Part shown: positions 33,476 to 45,782 of the stretch, one piece after another
How the letters are laid out: each line of letters begins with the position of its first letter
How positions within the stretch are numbered: position 1 is the stretch's first letter
DNA from: Pullulanibacillus pueri
GTDB lineage: Bacteria > Bacillota > Bacilli > Bacillales > Sporolactobacillaceae
NCBI RefSeq assembly: GCF_014639255.1
Contig: NZ_BMFV01000002.1
Coordinates: forward strand, 1 to 64,000
Reading direction: 5' to 3'
Length of the DNA: 64,000 nucleotides
Position numbers and translations under genes: made by a program
The notes under the pieces: generated by a model
The model's input: only the letters and a program-made list of their open reading frames with translations
Told to the model about the DNA's origin: nothing
The model's database searches: none

Positions 33476-34156
33476 ATGAAAAAATTGTTAATCACCGCTT
33501 TAATGACAGTTTTAACAGTCGCCGGATGTGGACTTGATACTCATAATAACCATAATTCTTCTGGTCTAAAACGCATGCAAGACCCCACAGAGGATGTCAC
33601 CTATAAAGGCCCTTCACAAAATATTAAAAGTCATGAGGAATCTGATGCCGCTGATGGACAGTTTGGCTTTGTTCATTATTCTCGAAAACAAGGAGATGAA
33701 CACGCCTTAACCGCTCAGCACATGCCAAAAATGGATTATAAGGCGACCGCAGATATTATTACACGACAAGAGCTATCCCTTCCTGATATTTATGATGCAG
33801 CAACCTTGGTGACGGATGAGTACGTCCTAATCGGCTATAAAACCACTAATGAAAATCGAGATGAATCAGCCTCTCAAGTCCGCCAAGCAGCATTAGCGGT
33901 CATCCCTAATTATTATAAAGTGGTGATTTCAGATGCTGACTATGCTTCATCTGACATTGCACGTTATAAAGATTTTAACTCTAAAACAACGGGAGTTCAA
34001 AGTTGGCTGCAAAACATGATTGATGAAATGCAGAAGTCACCACAAGGTTATGCCAATAAAAAAGATACGAATATGAATGTGAAAGATGAAAAGGAACAAA
34101 GTAGAACCGAAGGCAATGATAAATACAAGAATGAGGAGACATCAAACGAAGGCTAA
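33476..34156 (+). CDS. yutC: YhcN/YlaJ family sporulation lipoprotein (YutC)
   Basis: 226 aa. Lipoprotein signal MKKLLITALMTVLTVAGCGL with the lipobox VAGC, so anchored to the membrane through Cys19. The ITRQELSLPDIYDAATLVTD and KVVISDADYASSDIARYKDF segments are typical of the YhcN/YlaJ domain. Family members are found in the inner membrane of spores. GAGGAGG lies seven bases before ATG 33476. The C-terminal tail is very charged and Lys/Glu rich. yunA follows with 68 bp between. Confidence 0.88.
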   Translation: MKKLLITALMTVLTVAGCGLDTHNNHNSSGLKRMQDPTEDVTYKGPSQNIKSHEESDAADGQFGFVHYSRKQGDEHALTAQHMPKMDYKATADIITRQELSLPDIYDAATLVTDEYVLIGYKTTNENRDESASQVRQAALAVIPNYYKVVISDADYASSDIARYKDFNSKTTGVQSWLQNMIDEMQKSPQGYANKKDTNMNVKDEKEQSRTEGNDKYKNEETSNEG

Positions 34157-34174
34157 AATTTTTAAAAATGGAGT

Positions 34175-34199
34175 GGATCGGATGTGCAGTATCCGGTCC
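34175..34199 (+). promoter_or_regulatory. Hairpin between yutC and yunA
   Basis: GGATCGGAT/ATCCGGTCC, 9 bp with one G-T pair and 7-nt loop, no T-run. It may adjust yunA expression or mRNA stability. The yunA ribosome site begins 10 bases later. Confidence 0.4.
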
Positions 34200-34224
34200 C
34201 TTCCTCATTAAGGGGGTGAAACAT

Positions 34225-35193
34225 TTGCAGAAGTTCATCTTTGTTATATTAATTCTCGCTGTGCTTTTATTTGGGCACTCCCCTTCAACCACATTGGCAA
34301 AAGAAGATGCGGCCCAAAAAAGAAAAGCGCTCTACTTAAAAACAGCAGCCATTACGCATATTCCATGGTATTATTTAGCTGCCATTGATCAATACGAGCG
34401 AAATGTGAGGTTTTCACGAAGCACTTTACCTGATCCCAAGGGCTTACAAGGAATATATGTTGAGCCCAGGCGCTGGGTCGGGGCCCTCAATCCCAATTCA
34501 AAAACATCCAATCCGACGCTTATTACTCTTTTCAATGGTTTTGGAAAGGATGGAGATGGAGACGGAAAGGCGGATCAAGATAATCCCGAAGACGTCCTCT
34601 ATGCAATGGCCGCTTATCTGATGCCATACGGTGTGACAGAGGATGACCTTAAAATTGCATTGTGGAATTATTATCACCAAGATAAATCTGTGGCTATCAT
34701 TTTAGAGTTTGCGCATATGTTTAAACATTTTAATACGACCGATCTCAGCGGACATGCCTTTCCCATTCCAAGAAACTATCGGACAGATTATCAAGCAACA
34801 TGGGGTGACCGTAGAGGTTGGGGGGGCATTCGGATTCATGAAGGCACAGACCTTTTTGCTCATTATGGGACACCTGTCCGAGCGACTTCCTACGGTGTAG
34901 TCGAGTTGATCGGTTGGAACGAATATGGCGGCTGGCGAATTGGTATCCGAGATCCGCAAAACATATATCACTATTACGCCCATCTTAACGGCTATGCAAA
35001 AGGAATTAAAAAGGATACCATTGTAAGACCCGGTCAAATCATTGGTTATGTTGGGAGTTCGGGTTATGGTCCAAAAGGGACACAAGGTAAATTCCCACCA
35101 CACCTTCACTACGGGATGTATAAATACAATGGCATCACTGAATATTCCTTTGATCCTTATCCTCATCTTAGAGCCTGGCAGCGTCAACGTTAA
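34225..35193 (+). CDS. yunA: Secreted M23 peptidase YunA
   Basis: 322 aa. Begins MQKFIFVILILAVLLFGHSP, a signal peptide or anchor. The N-terminal part (ITHIPWYYLAAIDQYERNVR) is SLT-like, with a calcium-loop-like FGKDGDGDGKADQDNP around residue 108. The C-terminal M23/LytM domain has RIHEGTDLFA and the HxH motif PPHLHYGMY; the first zinc ligand and Asp are in HEGTD. It likely cleaves peptidoglycan cross-links. The TTG at 34225 lies eight bases after AAGGGGG and is the best start. It is in the yunA position of B. subtilis; lipA is not found beside it. Confidence 0.85.
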   Translation: MQKFIFVILILAVLLFGHSPSTTLAKEDAAQKRKALYLKTAAITHIPWYYLAAIDQYERNVRFSRSTLPDPKGLQGIYVEPRRWVGALNPNSKTSNPTLITLFNGFGKDGDGDGKADQDNPEDVLYAMAAYLMPYGVTEDDLKIALWNYYHQDKSVAIILEFAHMFKHFNTTDLSGHAFPIPRNYRTDYQATWGDRRGWGGIRIHEGTDLFAHYGTPVRATSYGVVELIGWNEYGGWRIGIRDPQNIYHYYAHLNGYAKGIKKDTIVRPGQIIGYVGSSGYGPKGTQGKFPPHLHYGMYKYNGITEYSFDPYPHLRAWQRQR

Positions 35194-35201
35194 TAGTTTA
35201 A

Positions 35202-35237
35202 TGGCACCCTTCTACAAGTGTAGAGAGTGCCTTTTTC
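35202..35237 (+). terminator. Terminator after yunA
   Basis: GGCAC/GTGCC and CTAC/GTAG arms with internal mismatches, followed by TTTTT. Confidence 0.8.
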
Positions 35238-35242
35238 TGTAT

Positions 35243-36142
35243 TTATTGCTCAGAATTTGATTCTGTACTCGTGGTTGCTTTATCAGCAGACGTTGCTTGA
35301 GAATCTGGGTCACTTTCAGCTCCCGTGCTCGAATTTGTTGGATCGGAAGTCCCTTTCTTCTTCTCAAACTCTGATTGATTCAATATTTTGTCAGGAAGAG
35401 CGATGGATGCATTATCTTTTCCTGTTGAATAATAATTGGGCACCTTACCATTAATGTATTGGGCTGTTATTGGAATCGTATTATGGACCTTAATTTGTTT
35501 TGTTTGGAAGGGTAATACAATTTGCACTTCAACAATGACATCAAGATAGATTTGAATATAAGCACTATTAATATTCACTTCTGTCACTTGATTTTTAATA
35601 TCGGGCTTCACATTACTGGTGACAGCTAATTTGACTGGAATGGTCGGTCCAAGATTAGAGAACATCACATTTTTCGTCGCCTGCCCAAGAGGAACCTTAG
35701 CAATGACACCTTTCTCTCCACCTTCAATTTTTGTGTCATTAAAATCAGTATTGACTGGATTAATGGTCCCTTCCTCCACAGCCCTCAAATACTGTTGAAT
35801 GCGCTGAGTGACTTCAGAAAAGATCCGTGTCACAGCTGCCATATTATAATTGACATTAGTAATATAATGATCATCGTCCAATGTCAATTGAATCAGTTGC
35901 TTACTTCCCTCTTCTGATTGGTACTTTTCCATTTCGTTGGTTGTTTGTTTGCCAACCCCATAATTAACAGCATACGTGGCAATTTGTTTTGTTTTCGCCT
36001 TTCCAATCTCTACAAGGACAGGGGAAACATTCTCATTAATAATCCATAAACACAATAAAGTAAAAAGGATAAAAAAGACGACCGCGGTAACGAAAACATG
36101 ACGTAAGGGAACCATTCTTTGTTGACGAATACGTTTCTTCAT
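35243..36142 (-). CDS. yunB: Sporulation protein YunB
   Basis: 299 aa. One N-terminal membrane helix (HVFVTAVVFFILFTLLCLWI), then INENVSPVLVEIGKAKTKQI and PVNTDFNDTKIEGGEKGVIA typical of YunB, a mother-cell protein needed for full spore formation in B. subtilis. The C-terminal 40 residues are a Ser/Thr/Asp-rich low-complexity tail. ATG 36142 has GAGGGG nearby; ATG 36163 seven codons upstream is possible. Confidence 0.9.
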   Translation of the reverse strand: MKKRIRQQRMVPLRHVFVTAVVFFILFTLLCLWIINENVSPVLVEIGKAKTKQIATYAVNYGVGKQTTNEMEKYQSEEGSKQLIQLTLDDDHYITNVNYNMAAVTRIFSEVTQRIQQYLRAVEEGTINPVNTDFNDTKIEGGEKGVIAKVPLGQATKNVMFSNLGPTIPVKLAVTSNVKPDIKNQVTEVNINSAYIQIYLDVIVEVQIVLPFQTKQIKVHNTIPITAQYINGKVPNYYSTGKDNASIALPDKILNQSEFEKKKGTSDPTNSSTGAESDPDSQATSADKATTSTESNSEQ

Positions 36143-36282
36143 AACACCCCTCAGTTCCTGCATATGACCTGAAGTTCATTCCCTTTAAGAAGGAGTTACT
36201 ACCTACCCATTCTCTTTAGCCAGTAGGAACTGCTTCTAAGGCATGTATATGCTATTTAAGGGATAAGTTATGACAGCATAAG

Positions 36283-36305
36283 AAAAAGCTCCTCTGGGAG
36301 GAGCT
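36283..36305 (-). terminator. Terminator after yunC
   Basis: AGCTCCTC/GAGGAGCT perfect stem, 2-3 nt loop region, TTTTTC on the minus strand. Confidence 0.75.
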
Positions 36306-36322
36306 GAATGTTTTATTTATAT

Positions 36323-36628
36323 TTAGTCCACCATCTTGAGTAATGCCTCGCGCCCGATCATTCCTTTAGTGATCCCATATTTTTCAGCTTCGAGTGTCAC
36401 CGATTCAAGTGGAGCGTCTAATAACTGATCAATGGTCCTTACACCAACCGCTTTTCCTGCAATAATGCCACGATCAGCGAGTTTTTCATTAAAGAAAGCA
36501 ACATCAAGAGCACCACACATGATATACCCTTTGTCATTATAAACTGCCATAAGATTCGTCTTTGGCAATTTCACACTGACAGCAGTAAACGGATGTCCCT
36601 CAATAAACATTGGATTTAATTCAACCAT
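36323..36628 (-). CDS. yunC: YunC (DUF1805) protein
   Basis: 101 aa. GHPFTAVSVKLPKTNLMAVY, GYIMCGALDVAFFNEKLADR and GIIAGKAVGVRTIDQLLDAP match the DUF1805 family to which B. subtilis YunC belongs; function unknown. AAGGAG lies upstream of the ATG. Gene order with yunB is conserved. Confidence 0.9.
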   Translation of the reverse strand: MVELNPMFIEGHPFTAVSVKLPKTNLMAVYNDKGYIMCGALDVAFFNEKLADRGIIAGKAVGVRTIDQLLDAPLESVTLEAEKYGITKGMIGREALLKMVD

Positions 36629-36734
36629 TAGAAAACCACTCCTTCGTCAATAGCTTATGGGAATCAGTCACTATTTGTGCTTGGATACGGTTTTCTACTT
36701 TATTTTGGAAAAAACCATTGCTGCAGGGGAGAGC

Positions 36735-36986
36735 TTAGAATATTTCACCCGGTGGACTTTGACTATAATCTTCCTGATCAGTGGATCCTCGTTCAGCTAC
36801 CGTTCGATAGACAGCAATCTCATCAGATAATGGATAGTATGTATCCTGAATCCATAAGCATAACTCTCCCGGATGATCAGGATCCTCTACGATTGTTGCC
36901 TCCTGGACATTTGCGATACTGTCACTAAGTGGATGATGATATTTCACATAGACAGCTTCTCCAGCTTGAAAGTGTGTCTCATTCAT
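36735..36986 (-). CDS. SplA-like protein
   Basis: 83 aa. FQAGEAVYVKYHHPLSDSIA and DTYYPLSDEIAVYRTVAE correspond to the SplA domain, known from the regulator of spore photoproduct lyase (splAB) in B. subtilis, where it modulates the operon negatively, TRAP-like. splB itself is not adjacent, so this is either a stand-alone paralogue or a separated splA. AAGGAGG lies 13 bases before ATG 36986; a CTG closer to it is an alternative start. Confidence 0.7.
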   Translation of the reverse strand: MNETHFQAGEAVYVKYHHPLSDSIANVQEATIVEDPDHPGELCLWIQDTYYPLSDEIAVYRTVAERGSTDQEDYSQSPPGEIF

Positions 36987-37077
36987 ATTTACCAGCCAAC
37001 CTCCTTGTAGTGGTCTTACACACATTATGTCTCATGACACTGTAAAATATGAGTAAGGGGCTGGTAAAGTCCTTCAG

Positions 37078-37521
37078 CTATAATTCTAGAGGCTCTTGAT
37101 CAAGATTGAAGATATAATGGCTTCTGCTTTCCTTAGCCTTGATGAAGGACAGAGGGACAGCAATCGGACGAAAGGATATGTATGAAAGTATCTCATTGCT
37201 AGAAATATACTGAACTTCAAGGATGTCTCCATCGGGGTCATCGACACGAAGGGCCCCACCAACTACCTCCGCATAAAAATATAATTGTAAATAATGACCC
37301 CAATCCTCCTTATGAAACTCAGTGATAAAAGCAAGATCCTTTACGCTTACCTCTAGCCCCGTTTCTTCTTTTGCCTCTCTACGTGCAGTCTCTTTTAACG
37401 TTTCGCCTAACTCATGACCACCTTTAGGAAGCCCCCAACGTTTTCTATCTCTTACAATCAGAAGCTTGTCTTGCTTTTGTATAATCACACCCGCTGCTAA
37501 TTTTACATTACAGTTTTCCAT
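37078..37521 (-). CDS. NUDIX hydrolase
   Basis: 147 aa. A complete Nudix box from residue about 43: GGHELGETLKETARREAKEE, then TGLEV, fitting GX5EX7REUXEEXGU. The leading VKLAAGVIIQKQDKLLIVRD and WGLPKG are the usual strands. It hydrolyses a nucleoside diphosphate-linked substrate, not identifiable here. AGGAGG lies eight bases before ATG 37521. Confidence 0.9.
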   Translation of the reverse strand: MENCNVKLAAGVIIQKQDKLLIVRDRKRWGLPKGGHELGETLKETARREAKEETGLEVSVKDLAFITEFHKEDWGHYLQLYFYAEVVGGALRVDDPDGDILEVQYISSNEILSYISFRPIAVPLSFIKAKESRSHYIFNLDQEPLEL

Positions 37522-37628
37522 CCATCCTTCCTCCTCCTTAGCATGCATCAGTTTAATTATTTTAGTTACTTGTCCGTTTCATTTTTTCTTGTCAGAGCAT
37601 CTACTATTGTAAAAGGAGGTGAATTCAT

Positions 37629-37961
37629 ATGAGTAATCACAACGACCCTTCTTGTAACAACTGTCAAAATCACTGTCCTGAAAATGAAACAATTTATTGT
37701 GACCCTCAAACCATTGTTCATGACACTTATATCCCGCGAGTGGTCACCTACGTTCATCCCATTGTACACGTTAACCGTCAGAATATAGTAGATGTGCCTC
37801 GCCATGTCTACCCACAATCTTATGAAACAGTTGTCGCCGATACCGACAACGCAGGCACTGGTAACACAGGTGCTGGCGGTCCTGGAGCGGGCGGTTTTGG
37901 TGGCGGTGCCGGAGGATTCGGTGGTGGCGCTGGCTTCGGTAACGCGGGTTGGTTCTGGTAA
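37629..37961 (+). CDS. CotD family spore coat protein
   Basis: 110 aa. Cys-rich N-terminus (CNNCQNHC, IYCDP), then TYVHPIVHVNRQNIVDVPRH, matching the His/Asn-rich CotD core, and a Gly-rich tail from residue about 78 (GAGGFGGGAGGFGGGAGFG). It would be a structural protein of the inner coat, made late in the mother cell. AAGGAGGTG lies eight bases before the ATG. Gly-rich tails like this are unusual compared with the His/Pro-rich B. subtilis CotD. Confidence 0.8.
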   Translation: MSNHNDPSCNNCQNHCPENETIYCDPQTIVHDTYIPRVVTYVHPIVHVNRQNIVDVPRHVYPQSYETVVADTDNAGTGNTGAGGPGAGGFGGGAGGFGGGAGFGNAGWFW

Positions 37962-37980
37962 AAAGCTATATTTCTCTAGT

Positions 37981-38014
37981 AGTAGAGTGTCATCTCTTCT
38001 GATGGCACTCTCTA
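37981..38014 (+). terminator. Hairpin after the cotD-like gene
   Basis: GAGTGTCATC/GATGGCACTC 10-bp stem (one G-T), 6-nt loop; no clear T-run. Probably a weak terminator or mRNA end stabiliser. Confidence 0.45.
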
Positions 38015-38225
38015 CGCCCCCTGCTTCTCCTTCCCTTATAATTCCCTGTTACTAACACTATCCTATGACAGAATCCTATCATCTGCAATGGTCAAAGGCC
38101 TAAAATCACTTGGATAAGAGCACTCATAAAGAAAAGCTCACGAAATTTGGCGTTATCTTATTTATCATGACTAAAAAGTGCTGTTTTCAGGAAACTGGAC
38201 CAAGTATATAAAAGGGGGACATCCG

Positions 38226-38321
38226 TTGAATCTCCATAAAGAACATATTGCGATTAACTTTGCGCAAATTTCACCTGATAAAGACATTCAGAGGTTTATG
38301 CTTCAAGGATCCGACCATTAA
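38226..38321 (+). CDS. Possible 31-aa ORF
   Basis: TTG start, seven bases after AAGGGGG, encoding MNLHKEHIAINFAQISPDKD then a short end. A + strand terminator follows at 38421-38458, so a short transcript is plausible. Not recognised; it could be the broken start of a larger gene, as the next 100 bases show no continuation in any frame that I can support. Confidence 0.35.
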   Translation: MNLHKEHIAINFAQISPDKDIQRFMLQGSDH

Positions 38322-38420
38322 AGAAAAACGTTCTTTAGCTAAGGCCAAGGGAAGATCACCCTTTTAAGTGAATTTCAATCTCATAATTTCCATATCAATG
38401 ACTCACAGTTTTTTTGGCAC

Positions 38421-38458
38421 AGCCCTAATTCTGCGTAAGCATAGGGCTATTTTCTTTT
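38421..38458 (+). terminator. Terminator of the small + strand transcript
   Basis: AGCCCTA/TAGGGCT 7-bp stem with 14-nt loop, then ATTTTCTTTT. Otherwise nothing is seen in 38322-38550. Confidence 0.65.
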
Positions 38459-38550
38459 GATAATTAGAGAAAAACGAGAGCACTGTCTCCTTTTTAGCTA
38501 GAAACCTCTTACAATGTATTATTCACGCATTGATTATTAACATGTCTTAA

Positions 38551-38586
38551 ACAAAAAAAGCCCTCAGCCGTTAGGGCTGAGGACCT
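38551..38586 (-). terminator. Terminator of the suf operon
   Basis: CCTCAGCC/GGCTGAGG perfect 8-bp stem with CTAAC loop, then CTTTTTTT on the minus strand. Confidence 0.9.
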
Positions 38587-38619
38587 TTATTCATTTAATT
38601 GTAATGTCAATAGTTTTAA

Positions 38620-40017
38620 TTAACCGATAGACCCTTCCATTTCGAACTTGATTAAACGGTTCATTTCGACCGCATATTCCATTGGAAGTTCTTTTGTAAA
38701 TGGCTCAATGAAGCCCATAACGATCATTTCAGTGGCTTCTTGCTCAGAAACGCCACGGCTCATGAGGTAGAACAATTGCTCTTCGGACACTTTGGATACT
38801 TTCGCTTCGTGTTCAAGAGAAATATTTTCATTATTAATTTCATTGTATGGAATCGTATCGGAAGTCGATTCATTATCCATAATCAACGTATCACACTCAA
38901 CGTTTGAACGTGAGTTAGAGGCTTTACGTCCAAAGTGAACTTTACCAAGATAGGTGACCTTACCGCCACCACGTGAAATCGATTTTGACACGATTGTGGA
39001 TGAGGTATTTGGCGCAAGGTGTTCCATTTTAGCCCCAGCATGTTGGTGCTGACCTTTCCCTGCAATCGCGATAGACAACGTATTTCCACGAGCGCCTTCG
39101 CCTTTAAGCAAGATGGAAGGATATTTCATCGTCAGTTTTGAACCGATATTTCCATCAATCCATTCCATCGTTGCATTTTCTTCAGCAACCGCACGTTTCG
39201 TTACAAGATTGTATACGTTATTTGCCCAGTTTTGGATGGTTGTGTAACGGCAATAAGCATCTTTCTTAACAATGATTTCAACAACAGCACTGTGTAGTGA
39301 GTTTGTCGTATAAACAGGCGCTGTACAGCCTTCAACATAATGGACAGAAGCCCCTTCATCAACAACGATGAGTGTTCTTTCAAATTGTCCCATATTCTCC
39401 GAGTTAATCCGGAAATAAGCTTGAAGTGGTGTTTCACACTTTATACCTTTTGGAACGTAAATGAAGGAACCACCAGACCAAACCGCTGAGTTCAAGGCAG
39501 CGAATTTATTATCAGAGTAAGGAATCACTTTACCAAAGTATTCCTTAAAGAGATCTTCATTTTCACGAAGGGCAGAATCAGTATCTTTAAAGACAATCCC
39601 CATCTCTTCAAGGTCTTTCTTCATACTATGATAAACAACCTCAGATTCATATTGAGCCGAAACCCCTGCTAAATATTTTTGCTCAGCTTCTGGAATACCG
39701 AGTTTATCAAAGGTACGCTTAATTTCTTCAGGGACTTCATCCCAAGTACGCCCTGATTTCTCAGATGGCTTAACATAATAGGTAATGTCATCAAAGTTAA
39801 GATCATCTAAATTACCGCCCCATTGTGGCATTGGACGTTTGTAAAAATGTTCAAGTGCCTTTAAACGATAGTCAAGCATCCACTGAGGTTCGTTTTTTCT
39901 TCTTGAAATATCTTCAACGACTTCTTTCGTTAATCCACGTTCCGCACGATAAACAGAAACGTCTTTGTCATGAAAACCATATTTGTAATCACCGATTTCC
40001 GGCATTTGCTTTGCCAC
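38620..40017 (-). CDS. sufB: Fe-S cluster scaffold SufB
   Basis: 465 aa, full length. [40 protein letters not shown] and [22 protein letters not shown] carry the family motifs and the candidate cluster cysteines (CETPL, EGCTAP). SufB forms the SufBC2D scaffold where clusters are built. It is the last gene of the suf operon, 106 bases after sufU. The start is GTG, nine bases after AGGAGG. Confidence 0.97.
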   Translation of the reverse strand: MAKQMPEIGDYKYGFHDKDVSVYRAERGLTKEVVEDISRRKNEPQWMLDYRLKALEHFYKRPMPQWGGNLDDLNFDDITYYVKPSEKSGRTWDEVPEEIKRTFDKLGIPEAEQKYLAGVSAQYESEVVYHSMKKDLEEMGIVFKDTDSALRENEDLFKEYFGKVIPYSDNKFAALNSAVWSGGSFIYVPKGIKCETPLQAYFRINSENMGQFERTLIVVDEGASVHYVEGCTAPVYTTNSLHSAVVEIIVKKDAYCRYTTIQNWANNVYNLVTKRAVAEENATMEWIDGNIGSKLTMKYPSILLKGEGARGNTLSIAIAGKGQHQHAGAKMEHLAPNTSSTIVSKSISRGGGKVTYLGKVHFGRKASNSRSNVECDTLIMDNESTSDTIPYNEINNENISLEHEAKVSKVSEEQLFYLMSRGVSEQEATEMIVMGFIEPFTKELPMEYAVEMNRLIKFEMEGSIG

Positions 40018-40123
40018 GAGAAATCCCCTCCTTTAGGTATGGGTGATGATTGTAAGATTAAAAATGAGCACATTCTCATTATTTCTTAGTTTAACACATG
40101 TTCATCTATACTTCTTAGATTTC

Positions 40124-43084
<2,961 letters not shown>

Positions 43085-43096
43085 AGTTATCCCTCC

Positions 43097-43882
43097 TTAC
43101 GCTTCTTGATTGACCGTTTCGTCTTCAATACCCAATTCTTTTTTAAGTCCATCGTAACCTTCAGCCTCAAGTCTTTCTGCAAGCTCAGGACCGCCTGATT
43201 TGACAATACGTCCTTGCATCATAACATGGACTTTATCAGGTTTAATGTAATTTAACATTCTTTGATAGTGGGTAATGATTAAGCAGCCAAAATGAGGTGA
43301 TCGCATTTCATTAACACCCTTAGCTACGACTTTCAAAGCGTCAATATCAAGACCAGAATCAATCTCATCTAATACAGCGAGTTTTGGTTCTAACATCATC
43401 AATTGAAGAATTTCATTCCGCTTTTTCTCACCGCCAGAAAAACCTTCATTAAGATAGCGTTGAGCAAATTCTTCACCCATATCTAAAGTTTCCATTTTTT
43501 TATCAAGTGTTTTAATAAACTTCATCAATGGAATTTCGTCGCCTTCTTCACGGCGAGCATTAATCGCTGTACGTAAGAAATCGGCATTCGTTACCCCACT
43601 GATTTCACTTGGATATTGCATCGCTAAAAATAGACCTGCACGCGCTCTTTCATCAACTTCCATTTCTAAGAGGTCTTGTCCTTCAAAGAGCACTGTTCCC
43701 TCTGTGATTTCGTACTTAGGATGCCCCATAAGAGCAGAAGCGAGTGTGGATTTCCCCGTACCGTTTGGTCCCATGACCGCGTGGATTTCACCGCCATTTA
43801 TTTCGAGGTTGAAACCTTTTACGATTTCTTTACCTTCAATTGCAACGTGAAGATTCTCAATCTTAAGAGTCGGTGTAGACAT
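43097..43882 (-). CDS. sufC: SUF ATPase SufC
   Basis: 261 aa ABC ATPase: Walker A AVMGPNGTGKSTLASALMGH, signature NEGFSGGEKKRNEILQ, Walker B KLAVLDEIDSGLDIDALK, H-loop LIITHYQ. Drives scaffold changes in SufBC2D. First gene of sufCDSUB. ATG 43882 follows GGAGG by seven bases; the longer frame is rejected. Confidence 0.97.
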   Translation of the reverse strand: MSTPTLKIENLHVAIEGKEIVKGFNLEINGGEIHAVMGPNGTGKSTLASALMGHPKYEITEGTVLFEGQDLLEMEVDERARAGLFLAMQYPSEISGVTNADFLRTAINARREEGDEIPLMKFIKTLDKKMETLDMGEEFAQRYLNEGFSGGEKKRNEILQLMMLEPKLAVLDEIDSGLDIDALKVVAKGVNEMRSPHFGCLIITHYQRMLNYIKPDKVHVMMQGRIVKSGGPELAERLEAEGYDGLKKELGIEDETVNQEA

Positions 43883-44029
43883 GCTATAACCTCCATTTTT
43901 CATATGTTCTCTAGTGTATCGTTTATCTTGAAGACAATTCTCAGTCTAGTATCATTCTAATCTAATACTAACTTCAAATCAAGCCAGAACCTTTCTCGAT
44001 TTCAATCGCTGTTTCCTGTTCACTAATAG

Positions 44030-44064
44030 AAAAACCAGTCCTCAAATAAGGAACTGGTTTTCAA
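44030..44064. terminator. Terminator after the 52-aa gene
   Basis: AAAACCAGT(T)CCT/AGGACTGGTTTT stem with one bulge; T-rich on both exits. Confidence 0.75.
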
Positions 44065-44089
44065 AAATTAAAAACTCCTATGACGGCTG

Positions 44090-44248
44090 TTAACGATTGG
44101 CTTCATTTGCGATTGCTGTACTTATTTGATAACTCTTTTCACGTGACTCTTCCACTTTGATCCGCAAGTCAAGATTCTGTTGATATTCAGCATAACTCAT
44201 GCCATGACTTTGTTGCAATGCCTTTTCCATTTCATGGGTATGTTGCAT
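44090..44248 (-). CDS. Small hypothetical protein, 52 aa
   Basis: Begins MQHTHEMEKALQQSHGMSYA and ends QISTAIANEANR; hydrophilic, helical, Glu/Gln-rich. Not recognised. The frame extends upstream to 44335, but the best ribosome site (AGGAT) sits before the ATG at 44248. Separated from sufC by terminator and about 200 bases. The stretch 44249-44640 beyond it shows nothing else I can support. Confidence 0.45.
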   Translation of the reverse strand: MQHTHEMEKALQQSHGMSYAEYQQNLDLRIKVEESREKSYQISTAIANEANR

Positions 44249-44650
44249 TCGGATCATCCTATGGTTATAGATAAGTACCATCCCTTTCATATTTATCACA
44301 TTAGAAAGGATACCACGTGGCAGATTGTTTAACAATTCGCATAAAGACTTATAAAAACCAAAATACAGCCATAAATGTTCCTTGAGTTTTCATACTGTTA
44401 TTAGATAAGAAATACCGCCAACTTGCTCTCATTTAACCACTTATGCTCATTAAAGGATTAAAGTGTCCTCGTTTTGCCTAACTACTAAATCTAGTTTCTC
44501 TTTTTTTCACGCTTTTCATTCCTACGAAGAGGGTTGAATTTGCAATCCCCTCAAGATTGATGTGGGATAAAGAGTGTTTAAAAAGAACCTGGACCAAAAC
44601 GACAGCCAATGATTCTCAATCGGCTCCACTCTTTCGTTATCATTTCTGAT

Positions 44651-44700
44651 AAAAAAAGAACGACCATCCCGTAATTAATACCTTAGGATTGTCGTTCAAA
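44651..44700 (-). terminator. Terminator after hom
   Basis: GAACGACAATCC/GGATGGTCGTTC 12-bp stem, then TTTTTTT on the minus strand. Confidence 0.85.
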
Positions 44701-44759
44701 TTTTATTACTCACTTCTTGACCCAGCCCTACCCTTTAAACCTAAACGGATAAAAAAGAC

Positions 44760-45749
44760 TTACACAGGGGCCTTCACTTTCGAAATCGAAAGGAATTCCG
44801 TGCATTTTACTAAGTCACTGAATACGGCACTGGCCGTAGCGTTTCCTCCAGCCCCAGGTCCCTTTAATGTAAGTGTGCCCAGAAGGTCTGTGTGCAGTGT
44901 TACCGCATTATCGACGCCTTCTACCCCATAAAGCGGATGTTCATTATCAATTAATTGTGGTTTGACACTGGCCTCAACTTCGCCGTCATCATTTAGTGTA
45001 GCTTCAGCAATTAACTTGTAACGATTGCCTCGAAGGGCTTCGACTTCAATATCAACAGCGCTAATAGAATGAATGCCTGTAACGGGAACCTCTGACCATG
45101 CAGGGGTTTGACCGAATATCGTTTGACAGAGAATCATCAACTTATAAAAGGCATCTGTCCCAAGAATATCATTTGAAGGATCTGCCTCCGCGTACCCAAG
45201 CGATTGCGCCAAGGCAAGGGCTTCCTCAAATGAATGACTCTCCGTCCGCATATCACTCAAAATGAAATTGGCTGTACCGTTTAAAACCCCTTCAACCTTA
45301 GAAATGCGATTCACATGCAGTAGGTCGATGAGTGTCCTCATGATTGGAATACCACCAGCAACAGTAGCTTCATAACCAACCGTTGTCGCGTTCTTCCCTG
45401 CTAACTTTTTTAATAAGTCTCCCTTTTGAGCAAATAGAACTTTATTCGCTGTTATGACTGGGAGACCTTTCTCCAATGCTTTAGATAGATAAGAAAAAGC
45501 AGGCTCCACTCCAACAATGGCTTCAATGACCACGTCTATTTCTGGATTTGAAAGCACCTGATCAATTTGCGTTGTTATTCGTGTAAAACTATCAATCTCT
45601 CGTTTCTTATTTTTATCTTTTATCACAATATCAGTAATACGAATTTCCTGACCAATAAGCTTCTTGAATGCTTCACGGCGGGTATGAATGAGCCGATAAA
45701 CCGCAGAGCCTACTGTTCCAAATCCGATTAACGCGACATTAAGTGTCAT
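44760..45749 (-). CDS. hom: Homoserine dehydrogenase, short form lacking the ACT domain
   Basis: 329 aa, about 100 shorter than the 433-aa B. subtilis Hom. NVALIGFGTVGSAVYRLIHT is the NAD(P) loop, VITANKVLFAQKGDLL, VGYEATVAGGIPIMRTL and LGYAEADPSNDILGTDAFYK the catalytic core; the sequence ends right after the core, so the C-terminal ACT regulatory domain is absent. It reduces aspartate semialdehyde to homoserine. It follows metY by 33 bases under the same tandem SAM riboswitch, so it likely serves methionine synthesis and may be insensitive to threonine. AGGAGG precedes the ATG. Confidence 0.93.
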   Translation of the reverse strand: MTLNVALIGFGTVGSAVYRLIHTRREAFKKLIGQEIRITDIVIKDKNKKREIDSFTRITTQIDQVLSNPEIDVVIEAIVGVEPAFSYLSKALEKGLPVITANKVLFAQKGDLLKKLAGKNATTVGYEATVAGGIPIMRTLIDLLHVNRISKVEGVLNGTANFILSDMRTESHSFEEALALAQSLGYAEADPSNDILGTDAFYKLMILCQTIFGQTPAWSEVPVTGIHSISAVDIEVEALRGNRYKLIAEATLNDDGEVEASVKPQLIDNEHPLYGVEGVDNAVTLHTDLLGTLTLKGPGAGGNATASAVFSDLVKCTEFLSISKVKAPV

Positions 45750-45782
45750 TTCGAACCTCCTACCTTTTCTCTCTATAAAAAA

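Noticed and set aside
34702-35187. Minus-strand ORF of 161 aa inside yunA
   Set aside because: It is opposite the conserved M23 domain; the + frame has clear catalytic motifs.
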